DNA of 64,000 nt, from contig NC_067485.1 in assembly GCF_947179515.1 (NCBI RefSeq), positions 10,668,096 to 10,732,095 on the forward strand. Direction: 5' to 3'. A program made the position numbers and the translations under genes. Positions 23,164 to 33,908 of the stretch are shown one piece after another. Position 1 is the first letter of the stretch. Each line of letters begins with the position of its first letter. Source of the DNA: Apodemus sylvaticus (taxonomy: Eukaryota; Chordata; Mammalia; Rodentia; Muridae). Under the pieces are notes generated by a model. It ran no database searches. It had not been told where the DNA came from and worked only from the letters and a program-made list of their open reading frames with translations.

Positions 23164-25030
23164 GTAAGCTCTCTGCCTTTCCTGCCTTCTTGCCTGGCTT
23201 TGCAGGGCTGCTGGCCCAGCTTCGTGCCATGTATATTCATGTGCCCACAAAGTAACTGTGACGCCCAGATTCTGCAGAGACAGTGAGCTTGTCAATTTTG
23301 CAGAGCTGCTCAGATTTCACGATCCCTCTCTACCTAGGCTCCCAGTCCCCAACAGAGGAATCACAATCAGCCTTGAGCCTGGAGAGCAGAAATCAGTCTC
23401 CAAAGGGGCTATCAGAACACACTTCCAGCGGGGCTCCCGTGGGCTAGCAAGCTAGGCCCAAGACCTGCTGAAAAGCGTGTAATTGATCACCCAGTAGCAT
23501 CAACTAAGCTCTCTCTGCACCAAGGAACTGGTTGTATAGAAAGCAGCTCGGAGAGAGGGCTGGGCAACACCCAAGGACCTCAGAGGGTTCGCTTAGAGGC
23601 GGTTCATTCCAAAGTCTCCTTAATAGAACGCTCGAGCAGATGTCCAAGGGCAGGCCCACCCCCTTGTCAGTACACGCCAAGGTCTCAGCAGCCGTTACTA
23701 CACCTGCATCTCTCTCATCCCCAGCCACTCTGACACTGCAAGACCCTGTCTCAAAACAATCATTTTTAACCATATGGTATTAAAATGCCCCAGTCTGGGC
23801 TCTGAACATTTCTCTTCCCTTGATTATTCACACAGGGGCGGGCAGGGGCATAAACCAACCATCAGTAAGTGGCAAGCCTGTGAGACTCATATAGGGGGCC
23901 TCCCGTGCTTTGTAAGGTTTTCTGTGCTTTTACTTCAAGAGTCATCCCAAATCTGAGGAAGAAGGATTTCCCTGAGACTGAGTCTCCCAAAACAGAGGTT
24001 TTTGCCAGGTGCTTGGCAAAGTCAAGCTTCAAGTTCAAATCTATGTTTTTGTACTTTGTGGAAATGTATTGTTTAACCGAGCCCCAGATCTGAGCAGAGG
24101 TTTTGCTTTGCTTTGCGTTGTTTCTCGTCAAAGCACAGGGGTCTCATAATGGAACTGCTAAGACTTCCCATACACTTGGGTTCAGGCAAGACCTGCTGCG
24201 GGGCCCATGTGACGTTGGTAAAGATGAGCGTATCCAAACTTCCAAGCACCCCTGTCTTCACCAGCCCAAGTAGGTTCCTGCCCCTCACAGGGCATGATAA
24301 CAGGGTCTGAAACACCCAGGAAATAGGGGATACTGGGGGTCTGCAGTTTGTATCCACAGAATCTGACTATTACAAGCAACCACAACAGTGCCTACCTTGT
24401 AGACATTGCCCATTTTCCCTCTAAAATGTAAATTCAAATCTTCTAGCAAAACTGCTATTGAGGGTACAGTCATTCTGTAAGTGGGTATCTGGCCACCTCC
24501 TCACAGTTACAACCCTCTGCTGCCAGCTATGGGTACAAATGATCTGATAATGAATGAGATAGAAAACCCCAGCCCTCCGTGGTCATGGTGGCCGAGGTCA
24601 GAATAAAAGGTTTTCGTGAGGGAAATGATTGCCCTAATGGAATTTTCCAATTAAGGGAGTCATAAAGGTTTCAGGAAATACCTATCATGGATGTCAAGCG
24701 TCTGCTGCCTCCACAGGTGGGAAGCTGATGAATGACTTGTGTGGGATGCTAACCTTGGCTCATGTCAAAGACCTCCAGTGTGCACATCCTCTGACCGTGC
24801 ACGCCGTCATGCAACGGCAGACAGCCCTGGAGCTTTTCTTGACATCTGTTATATTGCGAATTACTAATGAAAATGTACTATTAGGAAGGCTTATGAATCA
24901 GAGAATGCCCTTCCGGTTTGACCTCAGGAATCTTAGTATAGCCTCACAAATACAGCCCTGGACATCTGACTTGCAAATGACAATTACCAAGGTCCATGTA
25001 AAAAATACATTGCCTTTTGTATCTGAGATG

Positions 25031-25031
25031 C

Positions 25032-25077
<46 letters not shown>

Positions 25078-25110
25078 GATGGACACATAGATAGATGGTA
25101 GATGATAGAA
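25031..25110. repeat. TAGA microsatellite
   Basis: About 11 to 12 TAGA units run from 25031 to 25077, then degenerate GATGATGGACACATAGATAG. Confidence 0.95.
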
Positions 25111-25599
25111 TATAAAGCCTAAGGTCCGGCCTACATGCTATCAGATCAGCCCATTCATGCAGACATCAAATGAGACTAGTTATTCTTGGTATTTTCACAG
25201 GCATTTAATCAGGTATAACCATTAAGATTTTATGTTCAAATGCATTTGGATACCTTGAGTTCAGCATAATCGGACAGGTAGCTGCCTTTGCTCCAAGACA
25301 CCATAGAGCCCTTAGCGTGTGTCACTACTGTCACATAAAGTACAGCGCACCTTATAGATCCCCAGAGCTCTTTACATTGCCCATGTATCAGTCTGAAACA
25401 CAAGCTCGGTCTCTGTCTAAGAAATGCTTACACGTGAGTGGCGTGTGCCACCCTGGGCCTGCTCGCCCTTGGATACGCTGCCCCTCATCTCAACACTTGC
25501 CTCTTTTCAGGCCTTATCCTAACATCCAGCCCACTGCTGACCTCATTAGATGAAGACATGGGGCTCTAGGTAGAGAGGCCAATCCAAGCTGGTGTCATG

Positions 25600-25700
25600 A
25601 CACAGACTTCCAGCCTAAATCACAGACTATGTAGCCTTGTGGTCTCAGCCAAGTCACTGGCACGACTCCATGTTCCAACTGCAAAAACAGATGAACAAGC
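25600..25700 (-). mobile_element. MIR SINE relic, minus strand
   Basis: GTAGCCTTGTGGTCTCAGCC and AAGTCACTGGCACGACTCC match the reversed MIR core. Weak. Confidence 0.45.
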
Positions 25701-25996
25701 TTTTTCTTTATAAAAACTTTGCACATTTCCAGATGACAATATTCTCGAGATTTTGCTGTCCCCTGTATGCCAAAGGAGAGGCGCCACTGCTGTCTCAGTG
25801 ATGACTTCCTGCTAAGACACCCAACGCCCTAGTATCCCCTAAGACATTCTCCAACTTGCTCTGCATTATCTCCCCCAAGAATGTTAAAAGTAGCCCCATG
25901 GTGAGGACACTGACTATGACATTCCTCTTGGGGTGGCCAACTGTCTCATAAATTGTGACTATTCTCGATGACTTCTGCTTTAGGAAGCTAACTCAA

Positions 25997-26117
25997 GCCA
26001 GGGATGGTGGCATGCATCTTTAATTCCAGAACTTGGGAGGCAGAGGCAGGTAGATCACCCTGGTCTATTAAGTATGTAACACAGCTACATAGTGAGACCC
26101 TGATTCCCAAACAAAAG
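25997..26117 (+). mobile_element. Diverged B1 SINE
   Basis: The sequence reads GCCAGGGATGGTGGCATGCA, then TTTAATTCCAGAACTTGGGA, GGCAGAGGCAGGTAGATCA and TAGTGAGACCCTG. An internal part of the usual 'gaggccagcctggtctacag' segment is lost. It is an old, partly deleted copy. Confidence 0.85.
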
Positions 26118-26254
26118 AGGGTGACTCAGACTCAGTAATGCAGTTGAAGGCAACTCCTGAGTGACAATGTTGGAGATGTGGCTGGGAGTGAGCCCGGTGA
26201 GGTCCATTCCAGGTCTAACTAATAGACTTATGGACTCACTTGACAGACACTAAG

Positions 26255-26365
26255 ACTCTGTGTCTTGCATCTCTTGCTACTAAAGGAAGGATAATAAGAC
26301 CAACCTCACAGGCTCTGATGAGACTCAAGTGTGATAAAAAGTATGTACCTTGAATACGGCCAGCT
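26255..26365 (-). mobile_element. MIR SINE relic, minus strand
   Basis: AAAGGAAGGATAATAAGACC, AACCTCACAGGCTCTGATGAG and GTGTGATAAAAAGTATGTAC are MIR-like in reverse. Confidence 0.55.
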
Positions 26366-26875
26366 CCCATCACCTGTGGGGAGAAGGTGGTAGTGGTGAT
26401 TTGCTCACAGGCAAGGCAAGGGAGTGCTAAAGGCTCACTTGAGACCCTCCCACTACCCACCTGAGAGAGCAAGTTCACTCTGAGAATTCAGAGGTAAGAC
26501 TGCCCGCAGTCGCAGCTCACCAAACGCTCTGACACAACAGTGTCTGTACCCTCCAGCTACTCAAAACCACCCACAGCTTTGGCTTGTAGCTGCTCAAAAT
26601 GTTTTATCATCTTCTCAGGCCATAAGCCAGTGGAATAGGGCAGCTTGCTGCCTATCCCAGTCTCAACTATCCCTCTCAAAGGCCTAAAAATCCTCATCCA
26701 CAAACTACTGATTCTAAATAAACCCGGGCCAGTTCCAGGCTCACCCTCTGGAAACGCCCAACTACCCTAGATCTCAATTTCAGCTCGGTTGAGCTCATAG
26801 TCCATTTATAAAGCAAACCCAGCACGTGGCATGTGGTGACTGCTTGGCGACTTGTATAATGGAGAAACATATCTC

Positions 26876-26922
26876 ACTCCTCCTCTTCTTCCTCTTCCTC
26901 CTCTTCCTCCTCCTCCTCCTCA
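26876..26922. repeat. CTC/CTT trinucleotide pyrimidine tract
   Basis: TCCTCCTCTTCTTCCTCTTCC and similar words form an uninterrupted pyrimidine strand. Confidence 0.9.
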
Positions 26923-27808
26923 CTGCTTCATCGTCTGTGGACTTGAAGGGTGATGTCTGCCTTCCCTTTTGCTAGACTGTCTCTCCATCATCCCTCCTCC
27001 CATCTGCCCGAGGAAAGACCAGATGACGTTCCTAGCTACAGCAAGAGAACTCTGTAGGGATTCGGTCCTGTAGTATTCGAAGGGAGTCGGGCAAGGGACC
27101 CAGACTGTCCTGTTTTGCACCACAGAAGTTTTAACTCTCCCTGTGGGATGGGTGCAGCTTCTTGAACATAATCAAGCAAAGGCATCCTACTCGGGGAGAA
27201 ATACACACAGAGAGAAAGGGGGTGGCAGAAATGGAGTGAAGAGAGAAAAGACTATTTTTTGCTCAATCTATTACTTCTATAGAAGAAGCACATCTCTTTT
27301 CAGGCAGCACAGAGTATCTACAATGATGGTGACTCATTCCATAAGTCTCCTGTCACCACCTCTGAGCTCTTCAGACGCAGCCTGACCTGTTACAGAGCCA
27401 GTGAGAACAGGTTACATTCTTGCTCCCAACAACTTGGAGAAATAGATGGAGAGGATGTCCCACGACTCCAGAAGCAGCAGCCTCCCATGCACAGTCCTCA
27501 GCAGTTTCAACACTGTTCGAAAGTATATGTGCAAAGAGTGCTGAGACTCAAGCATTCTCTTAACTTCGAGTATCAATGACATCAAAAGGCAATGACATTG
27601 TTCTGCTATACAGAGGCACAAAGTAAACATTCTCATACCTAAACTGAAAAAGAGGAGCAAGGTAAGAAAGGTCAGACAACAGCAAGACCAACATGCACCA
27701 GGGCAAACACCGGGCACCTGGGGCTCACAGCAGAATCATCTAGGCTCCAAGGGCTTGAGTTGCCTACCCTTCACTCCTATTGCAGTGGTGTGAGCTACTT
27801 CCATGCCA

Positions 27809-27869
27809 CTCTACTCTACCCTACTCTACCCTACCCTACCCTACCCCACCCCACCCCACCTCACCCCAC
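27809..27869. repeat. CTACC/CCACC pentanucleotide repeat
   Basis: CTACTCTACCCTACTCTACC then CTACC units change into CCACC units. The minus strand reads GGGGT and GGGTA runs, the latter telomere-like. Confidence 0.93.
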
Positions 27870-28883
27870 ACTATTGGACTACAGGCTACTATGATATCTG
27901 GAGCCAGCCCCACTCTGCATATGCAGTATTCCTTGGCAGATGTCCCAAGATCCTGGCATCTCTAAGATCCAGACTCTCTGTTGCAAACTGGGCTTTAGTT
28001 TCACAGCTTCCTGCAGATGCCTGGCTCTCAGCCTTTGGAACCCCTGCATTACCCTTTGTGAACCTCTATTCTTCCATCTTTTAAACCTGTAAAACCAGAT
28101 ACCACGTGTGTGATGTCAACAAATTCTGCTGTCAGCTCAGGAAGTTATCTGGCTCCCTCGGACCACAACTGCACTGGCCTTTGTGTGGCGACCCTGGGCA
28201 AACCTTTTCCTGGGCACTTTCTTGTTTTTCAGTAGGAAGCTCTTCAATGGCATTTTTCCTCTCTGATGAACTGGGATGTCTCTCAAATGCAGCCTCCAGT
28301 CTAAACCTGACAGTACCTTGCCTACCATCCCAGTGCATAGCCGGGGGTTTCTCTTACAGATGCTAATACCTTCAACAACCACAGCTACTGTCTCCTCTGA
28401 ACTTCCTCCTTTCTCTTCCAGTTCATACTTTGTCAGATCCTCCATTTCCTACTCTTGCTCTGCCACTGACTTGAGTAGAGTTGGTGAGGGGCAGCAGCCC
28501 CAGCCTAGCTACAAACCACTGCTCACTTGGCATAATCCTGCTAAACAATGCACCCTGTAATTCTGAATTGCACCTCACTTGAGTGACCAGATCACAGGCA
28601 GAATAGACAAGTTCTTTGTCAGAATAAAAAACAAATGGCTTTTATCCCCTTCCTGACAGAGCACCATGTTACCCTCCAAAAGCTCATGAGCCAGCCCTCC
28701 ACGGATCATCTGTCCTTCACAGCTCCTACAAGAATGAGCCACTGAGCTCTGGTTATAGGTTTTTAGGGCTTTTCTAACTAAGTTACACACACTCCGATTC
28801 ATCCTGATAAACCGGCTCAGAGGCCAACAGGTCACACGATCTCTTTAATCCCACAAGAACCTTACTCCAAGCACCAGTTTTCC

Positions 28884-29212
28884 GTGTTAGCTACTCTCCT
28901 CATCCTGGGACAAAATACCAAACAGAAGCAGCTTAAGAAAGGAAGAGTTTGTCTTAGCTCATGGTTTGAGTGCTTGGCCTATTACAGGAAGTCACAGGAG
29001 CAGGCTGTGAGGAAGATGGTCACTGGGTACCCACAGTCAGGAAGCAGAGGAATGAACACTGGAGGTGTAATCTGGGACCCGGCCAATGGAATGGTTACAG
29101 CACACAGTTAGGGTGGGCACCCCCACCTCAATCAGCCCAACCTAGCAGGTGCCCTGAGAGACATCCCTAGAGGCTTGTTTTCCCAAATGACCCTATACTC
29201 AGCCAGTTCAAC
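28884..29212 (+). mobile_element. Murine L1-like 3' end fragment (family uncertain)
   Basis: CATCCTGGGACAAAATACCA, AAGCAGCTTAAGAAAGGAAG, CACAGTCAGGAAGCAGAGGA and CTAGAGGCTTGTTTTCCCAA follow the same consensus as the block at 13357-13703. It is diverged. Confidence 0.6.
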
Positions 29213-29680
29213 AATCCACAGTAGTTGTCACACACCAGCCCAGCATGCTGTGACTCCGTTTCCTGGGGCTGCCATCATTCTTTTACAAGCAGGAAGACAG
29301 GAACTTGTAAGTGTGCCCAATGGGACTCTGAGGAGAGCACCGTGGGGAGAACAGCGCAGTGGGAGCGCATCTGTCTATGAGGAAAACTATCCACAGGTGA
29401 GGGGTAGGGACATATTGCCCAGCCGCATCATCACACCTAACTCGGGCCCAGTGAGCTGGTGCTCGTTTTACAGACACGGTACAAATGGATCTACTTTTCT
29501 ACTGAAATTGCTGTTAGAAGGGAAAGGAGCTTGCTGGGCAGCAGCATTGCATTTAGCTAGGACCACGACTGCATGTTTCTTAATTATCAAGTATATGGAT
29601 ATAGACACACCACTTCACTTATTAGCCAGAGGCTTCTGTACTTCTAGTGTATAGGATGCTCTAGCCTTCTAGAGCCTCAC

Positions 29681-29681
29681 A

Positions 29682-29753
<72 letters not shown>

Positions 29754-29777
29754 AAAGAAAAGAAAGGAAAGAAAGAA
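29681..29777. repeat. GAAA microsatellite
   Basis: About 20 GAAA (AAAG) units followed by AAAAGAAAAGAAAGGAAAG form a pure purine + strand. Confidence 0.97.
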
Positions 29778-31715
29778 ACAAAAAATAATCAGAATAAACA
29801 TGTATGAATCACAATCCCTTTTCTGCCTGGAAGACCCCCTAAGAAAAGGTAGGAAAGTACCTAGCAGAAGCCTGCCTCTCTGTGTTGAAGTCTTAGGTCC
29901 CTGGCTTATGAGATATATGACTTTAAACATGTAATTTCATCTTGGGACCTCAATTTTCCGGTCCATATATGAGAACATATAACCTAAGAAACAGTCTTCA
30001 GTCTTTATTAGCACACATATCTAATTTAAAAATGGTATATGACTAATAGATTAGCCAGTGGAAGCTACTTGCCATGCTGATTTTATATGCAGAACTACTC
30101 TCAGGCTAAATAAGTACCCCTTGGTTCAGTCTCACTGGTTATAATATTTTGGGCAGATCATTTTTTGCTGTGAGAACTGTCCACACACTGTGGCAGCCCT
30201 GACCTCTACCCAGTGTCACCTCTCCTCAACTGTACCAAGTGAAAGTACATCTGACTGTTTCCAACATTCTTGAGAACAACAGGGGCAAAGCCACCCCTTG
30301 ATGAAAAATGCCAGGCTAGTTTTCAGACTCTTGGCCATACAAAGCCCTGGATTCTAAGCCTCCAGGATAGGAACTATAGTTATCCCAAGACTTCATACAT
30401 CTGCACCCTGACAGAGCCACCTGGAGCTTTGTGACAAAGGCAGATTCCTACCCAGTTTCAGGTTCAGCTAGCCATAAGGGGTACACATCAATATTTTCTA
30501 AAGCTCTCAAGAGATTCTCAATTTTGGAGCATGAGCTCAGCGAAGGTGTGGCCTCTCTGGAAACAGTATATCCTACATATAATCCGCTGAGCAGGAGAAT
30601 AAAGCATCCACTGGGAAGCCAGAGGCCTTGGTGCTCCTCCAATATCTGTAATTCCTGCCTATGATAAAAACACAGACTCTAGATGCCATTCAAGACTGAT
30701 CCCAGAGCACAGACGCAAGATCTCCAATCTCTCTATTACCAACAGTGTCCCTTTGGGTCATAGAGAAAGCATCTTGCTCTCCATGGAAACCCTGCCACTG
30801 TCTCTAGCCCGCCAGTCTCAGAGATGAAGCAGAGAGGTGAGTCCCAGTAGATCCTGCAGCCAAAGAGAAGCAGGGGCACCTTTCCTGAGAGGTTAGCTGG
30901 TGTCTGGCGTGCTCCCATCTCAATGGCCTGACTTATCACTGCATCCCCACAATCTGCCCTGCCCAGCTTGCAAAACAAAACAAAACAAACAAGCAAAACC
31001 AATGGAACAAGGGGGACACCAGTCCACTAAAACTCCTGCTGACCTGGCAGGCTGTTAAGCTTTCTTACCTGTTTGTTCTATGGAAACAAATGTGTGCAGT
31101 GAGAATTCTTTGACACACTTTCTCTTTGGTCACCAAGCTTCCTATGCCACAGAATTTTAGCACATACAGCTCTCCCGTTGGGTGCTGTGTTTCCTGGGGC
31201 AGGCAGGGCTGGATCAGGATACTTTCTGATTTGAAAGTCAGCAAGCAGAGAAAAATCTGAGGGCCATTTACAGGAGGAACACAGAACTCTTCATCATCCC
31301 TGAGCGCTGATGCAAACCAGGCACAATCAGCCACAACACACAAAAAACAAAAACTATGTTCAAATTGTCATTTTTTACCCCATAAATCAAAGCGATCTTA
31401 GACGTCTCCCCTGAGGACTTCTGGCTAGCTCTAATAACTAAGCTAAATACCAAATGTTCATTTCAATCATATTATTTTGGTTACATATTCTCATAGATTT
31501 AGACTTTTAATGAGGAATTGATCTATTGCAAACTCCTTCCATTATGTTCCACAATGCATCATCTCATTCTTGGGGAGGAGATATGTAAGTATAATTGCAG
31601 ATGAAAAAGTTTTGTTTAATGTGAATGCTTCAGTTAATAGCATCGGAGCCACAGTGACATCATGCCTGGATGGTATTAGCATCTAAGTGATCTTCCTGCA
31701 TCTTCTCTCTTCCTT

Positions 31716-31716
<1 letters not shown>

Positions 31717-31768
<52 letters not shown>

Positions 31769-31796
31769 GACAGAAAGAGAGATAGAGACAGAGAGA
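31717..31796. repeat. CA / GA / CAGA compound microsatellite
   Basis: ACACACACAC passes into GAGAGAGA and then CAGACAGACAGA and AGAGACAG words. Confidence 0.93.
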
Positions 31797-32506
31797 ATTT
31801 TCTTAAGTAATCATATCAGATCATGTCCAAACTTAAATCTTCTGTCTCAGTATAAGCAAGCCTGGCATGGTCTTTGTCCTTAGGAATTCAGTTTGCGATC
31901 ACCACCAAGGAGTCAAGTCTGGGGCTGGGCTCATGTGTTCACAGTTGGTCAAAAGGGTGATGTCAGGAGAAACCTGTAGAAGTGAGATGGGGCTTCCAAG
32001 AGCTGGGAGGCAGGAGGCAGGAGGCAGGAGGCAACAGGAGAGGAGGGGAGGAGGAAGCATGGATGGGGCGGGGCTGAAGGACAGGTCTGCTCTGTGACAG
32101 GGAGGGACTGCTCAGTGGTCTCTGCACACAGGAATTTTCATCCCACTTATTTCGCTTATTACATGACATGATAAAAAATTGAGAAAGACAATTAAAAGTC
32201 AGATAGTAGCATACAATTCTATATCTCAGATGTCAGCTGTTTTAATTTGTTTTCAGTCTCCTGATTCCTTCTCTGTGCAGACATATATTAACATACATTT
32301 AGCTTTAGAGTAAGTGATTTTGTGATTTGATTCATTATTAGAATGGAATGGAAATGTTTTTCTGTATTTCCTATAATTACTCTTTCCATGTTAGCAGACA
32401 GCCAGCGTACCACCGTATACATTTACTCTATTGAGGAATGTTCGCAGTTAAAATGTACTTAATTTCACCGGGTTGTTAATGACCTCTCCCATTAGTGTGA
32501 TGAGGG

Positions 32507-32605
32507 GCTGGAGAGATGGCTCGGCAGTCACAAGCACTCATTGTTCTTGTAGAGGACCCAAGTTTGCTTCCCAGCATCTATACTGGATGGCTGTGACTCC
32601 AGCTT
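32507..32605 (+). mobile_element. B2/B3 SINE 5' part
   Basis: GAGGGGCTGGAGAGATGGCT is the tRNA-derived head of B2/B3 elements (A box), followed by GTAGAGGACCCAAGTTTGCT (B-box region) and CCCAGCATC. It is truncated on the 3' side and followed within 40 bases by a reverse L1-like 3' fragment. Confidence 0.85.
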
Positions 32606-32642
32606 TAACTGTAAACCTGACATAGCGTCCCTGAAGGAATCC

Positions 32643-32955
32643 CCAGGTCGGATGGGCCTGTACGCACCGGGCATTATCTTGAGAGTTTATTGGCATGGAG
32701 GGCCTGGCTTGCTATCAGAGGTACCGTTCCCTAAGCAGGTGGTCCTAGAAATTATACGACAGCTAAGCCTGGGTCCTGGAGAGAGCCAGCAAGCAGCATC
32801 CCTCTGTCACTTCAGCTTCACACCCCGGCTCAAGTCCCCGCCCAGTTTCCCTCAGAGATGGGCCATGACCTGAAAGTCTAAGAAGAAATAAGCATTTCCT
32901 CCCTAATTTGCTTTTGGCCATGGTGTTTGTCACACCAACAGAAAATAAACTAGAT
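32643..32955 (-). mobile_element. Murine L1-like 3' end fragment, minus strand
   Basis: GCTTTTGGCCATGGTGTTTG, ATAAGCATTTCCTCCCTAAT and GCAAGCAGCATCCCTCTG are the reverse complement of the same repeat family seen at 60552-60950. It directly follows a truncated B2/B3. Confidence 0.6.
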
Positions 32956-33609
32956 GGTTTGAGACAAAATAGGAGTGTGTGAATCTACAGACAACGCTGT
33001 GTCTGGGGAAGGAATGTGTATGACTAATTCTGGAGGGAGAAATTATGAGTTTGGAAGTCGAGGGACAAAGTCAGTCTAGAAACCTCAGTGGGAGTCCCGC
33101 CTCCCAATCATAGGATTGCTCAAATTCCCACAACACTCTCACAGAAGCGTGATTTGGTTAAGGCAAAGGGTAGAAGCCATTTTACAAGAACGGAGGTCTT
33201 GCTGGTAAGACTGGGCAACACTGAAGGAGGTGTTGTGGCCCCTCACAAATGGGGCAAGACTGGGACAGAAGACAGAAGAAAGGAGCAGAACTTGAGAGAG
33301 AGGCTCAGAAGAAAGGGACATGGGAGAGTTTTCTGACAGATAGCAGCCACCCTCCCTTCATATACAAGCCACACCCTTTCTATTTCCTAACAGAGAAGGG
33401 AACATGTCATCTAATGTCATACTGATGGGAGAAATCTATGCAGATCAAACTCACACACCTCTGGTTCTGAAGCCTCTATCTGAACTGTCCTTAGCCACTA
33501 TATGTCACTCTGCGCCACACTCTGCTGGCACCAGGGAGCTAGGAAAGCCTTCCAGCCTAGGAGGCCGCTAGAGGAGCCTCTCATCAGATCCTGCCCTCGC
33601 CCTCCTCAT

Positions 33610-33639
33610 CCCACCCCCACCCCACCCCACCCCCACCCC
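33610..33639. repeat. C4-5A repeats (G-rich minus strand)
   Basis: CCCACCCCCACCCCACCCCA continues with further C4 or C5 runs, giving at least five G-runs of four or five on the minus strand. Confidence 0.93.
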
Positions 33640-33689
33640 TGTCACCTTCAGTTAACGTAGCATCATGCATGGTTATCTTTTATCTCTTA

Positions 33690-33908
33690 AAAAATGTGTG
33701 TATTTGTTTACGTCTAAGAGCGCATTGTCCCAATGTCTGTGTGTGCCACATTGGTGCCTTCAGAGGCCAGAAAAGGGCATCGGGTGCCATGGGACTGGAG
33801 TTACAGACCACAAGCTGCCATGTGGTGCTGGGAACTGAACCTACGCCTGGTTTCTCTGCAGGAGCAGGAAGAGCCTTTTAACCTGCTGAGCCATTTGTCC
33901 AGCCCCAC
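33690..33908 (-). mobile_element. B3/B2 SINE, minus strand
   Basis: The + strand shows GTGTGCCACATTGGTGCCTTC, AGAGGCCAGAAAAGGGCATC, GTGGTGCTGGGAACTGAACC and CTGCTGAGCCATTTGTCCAG, the reverse complement of a B3-like SINE with its tRNA-derived head at the right end. Confidence 0.88.
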
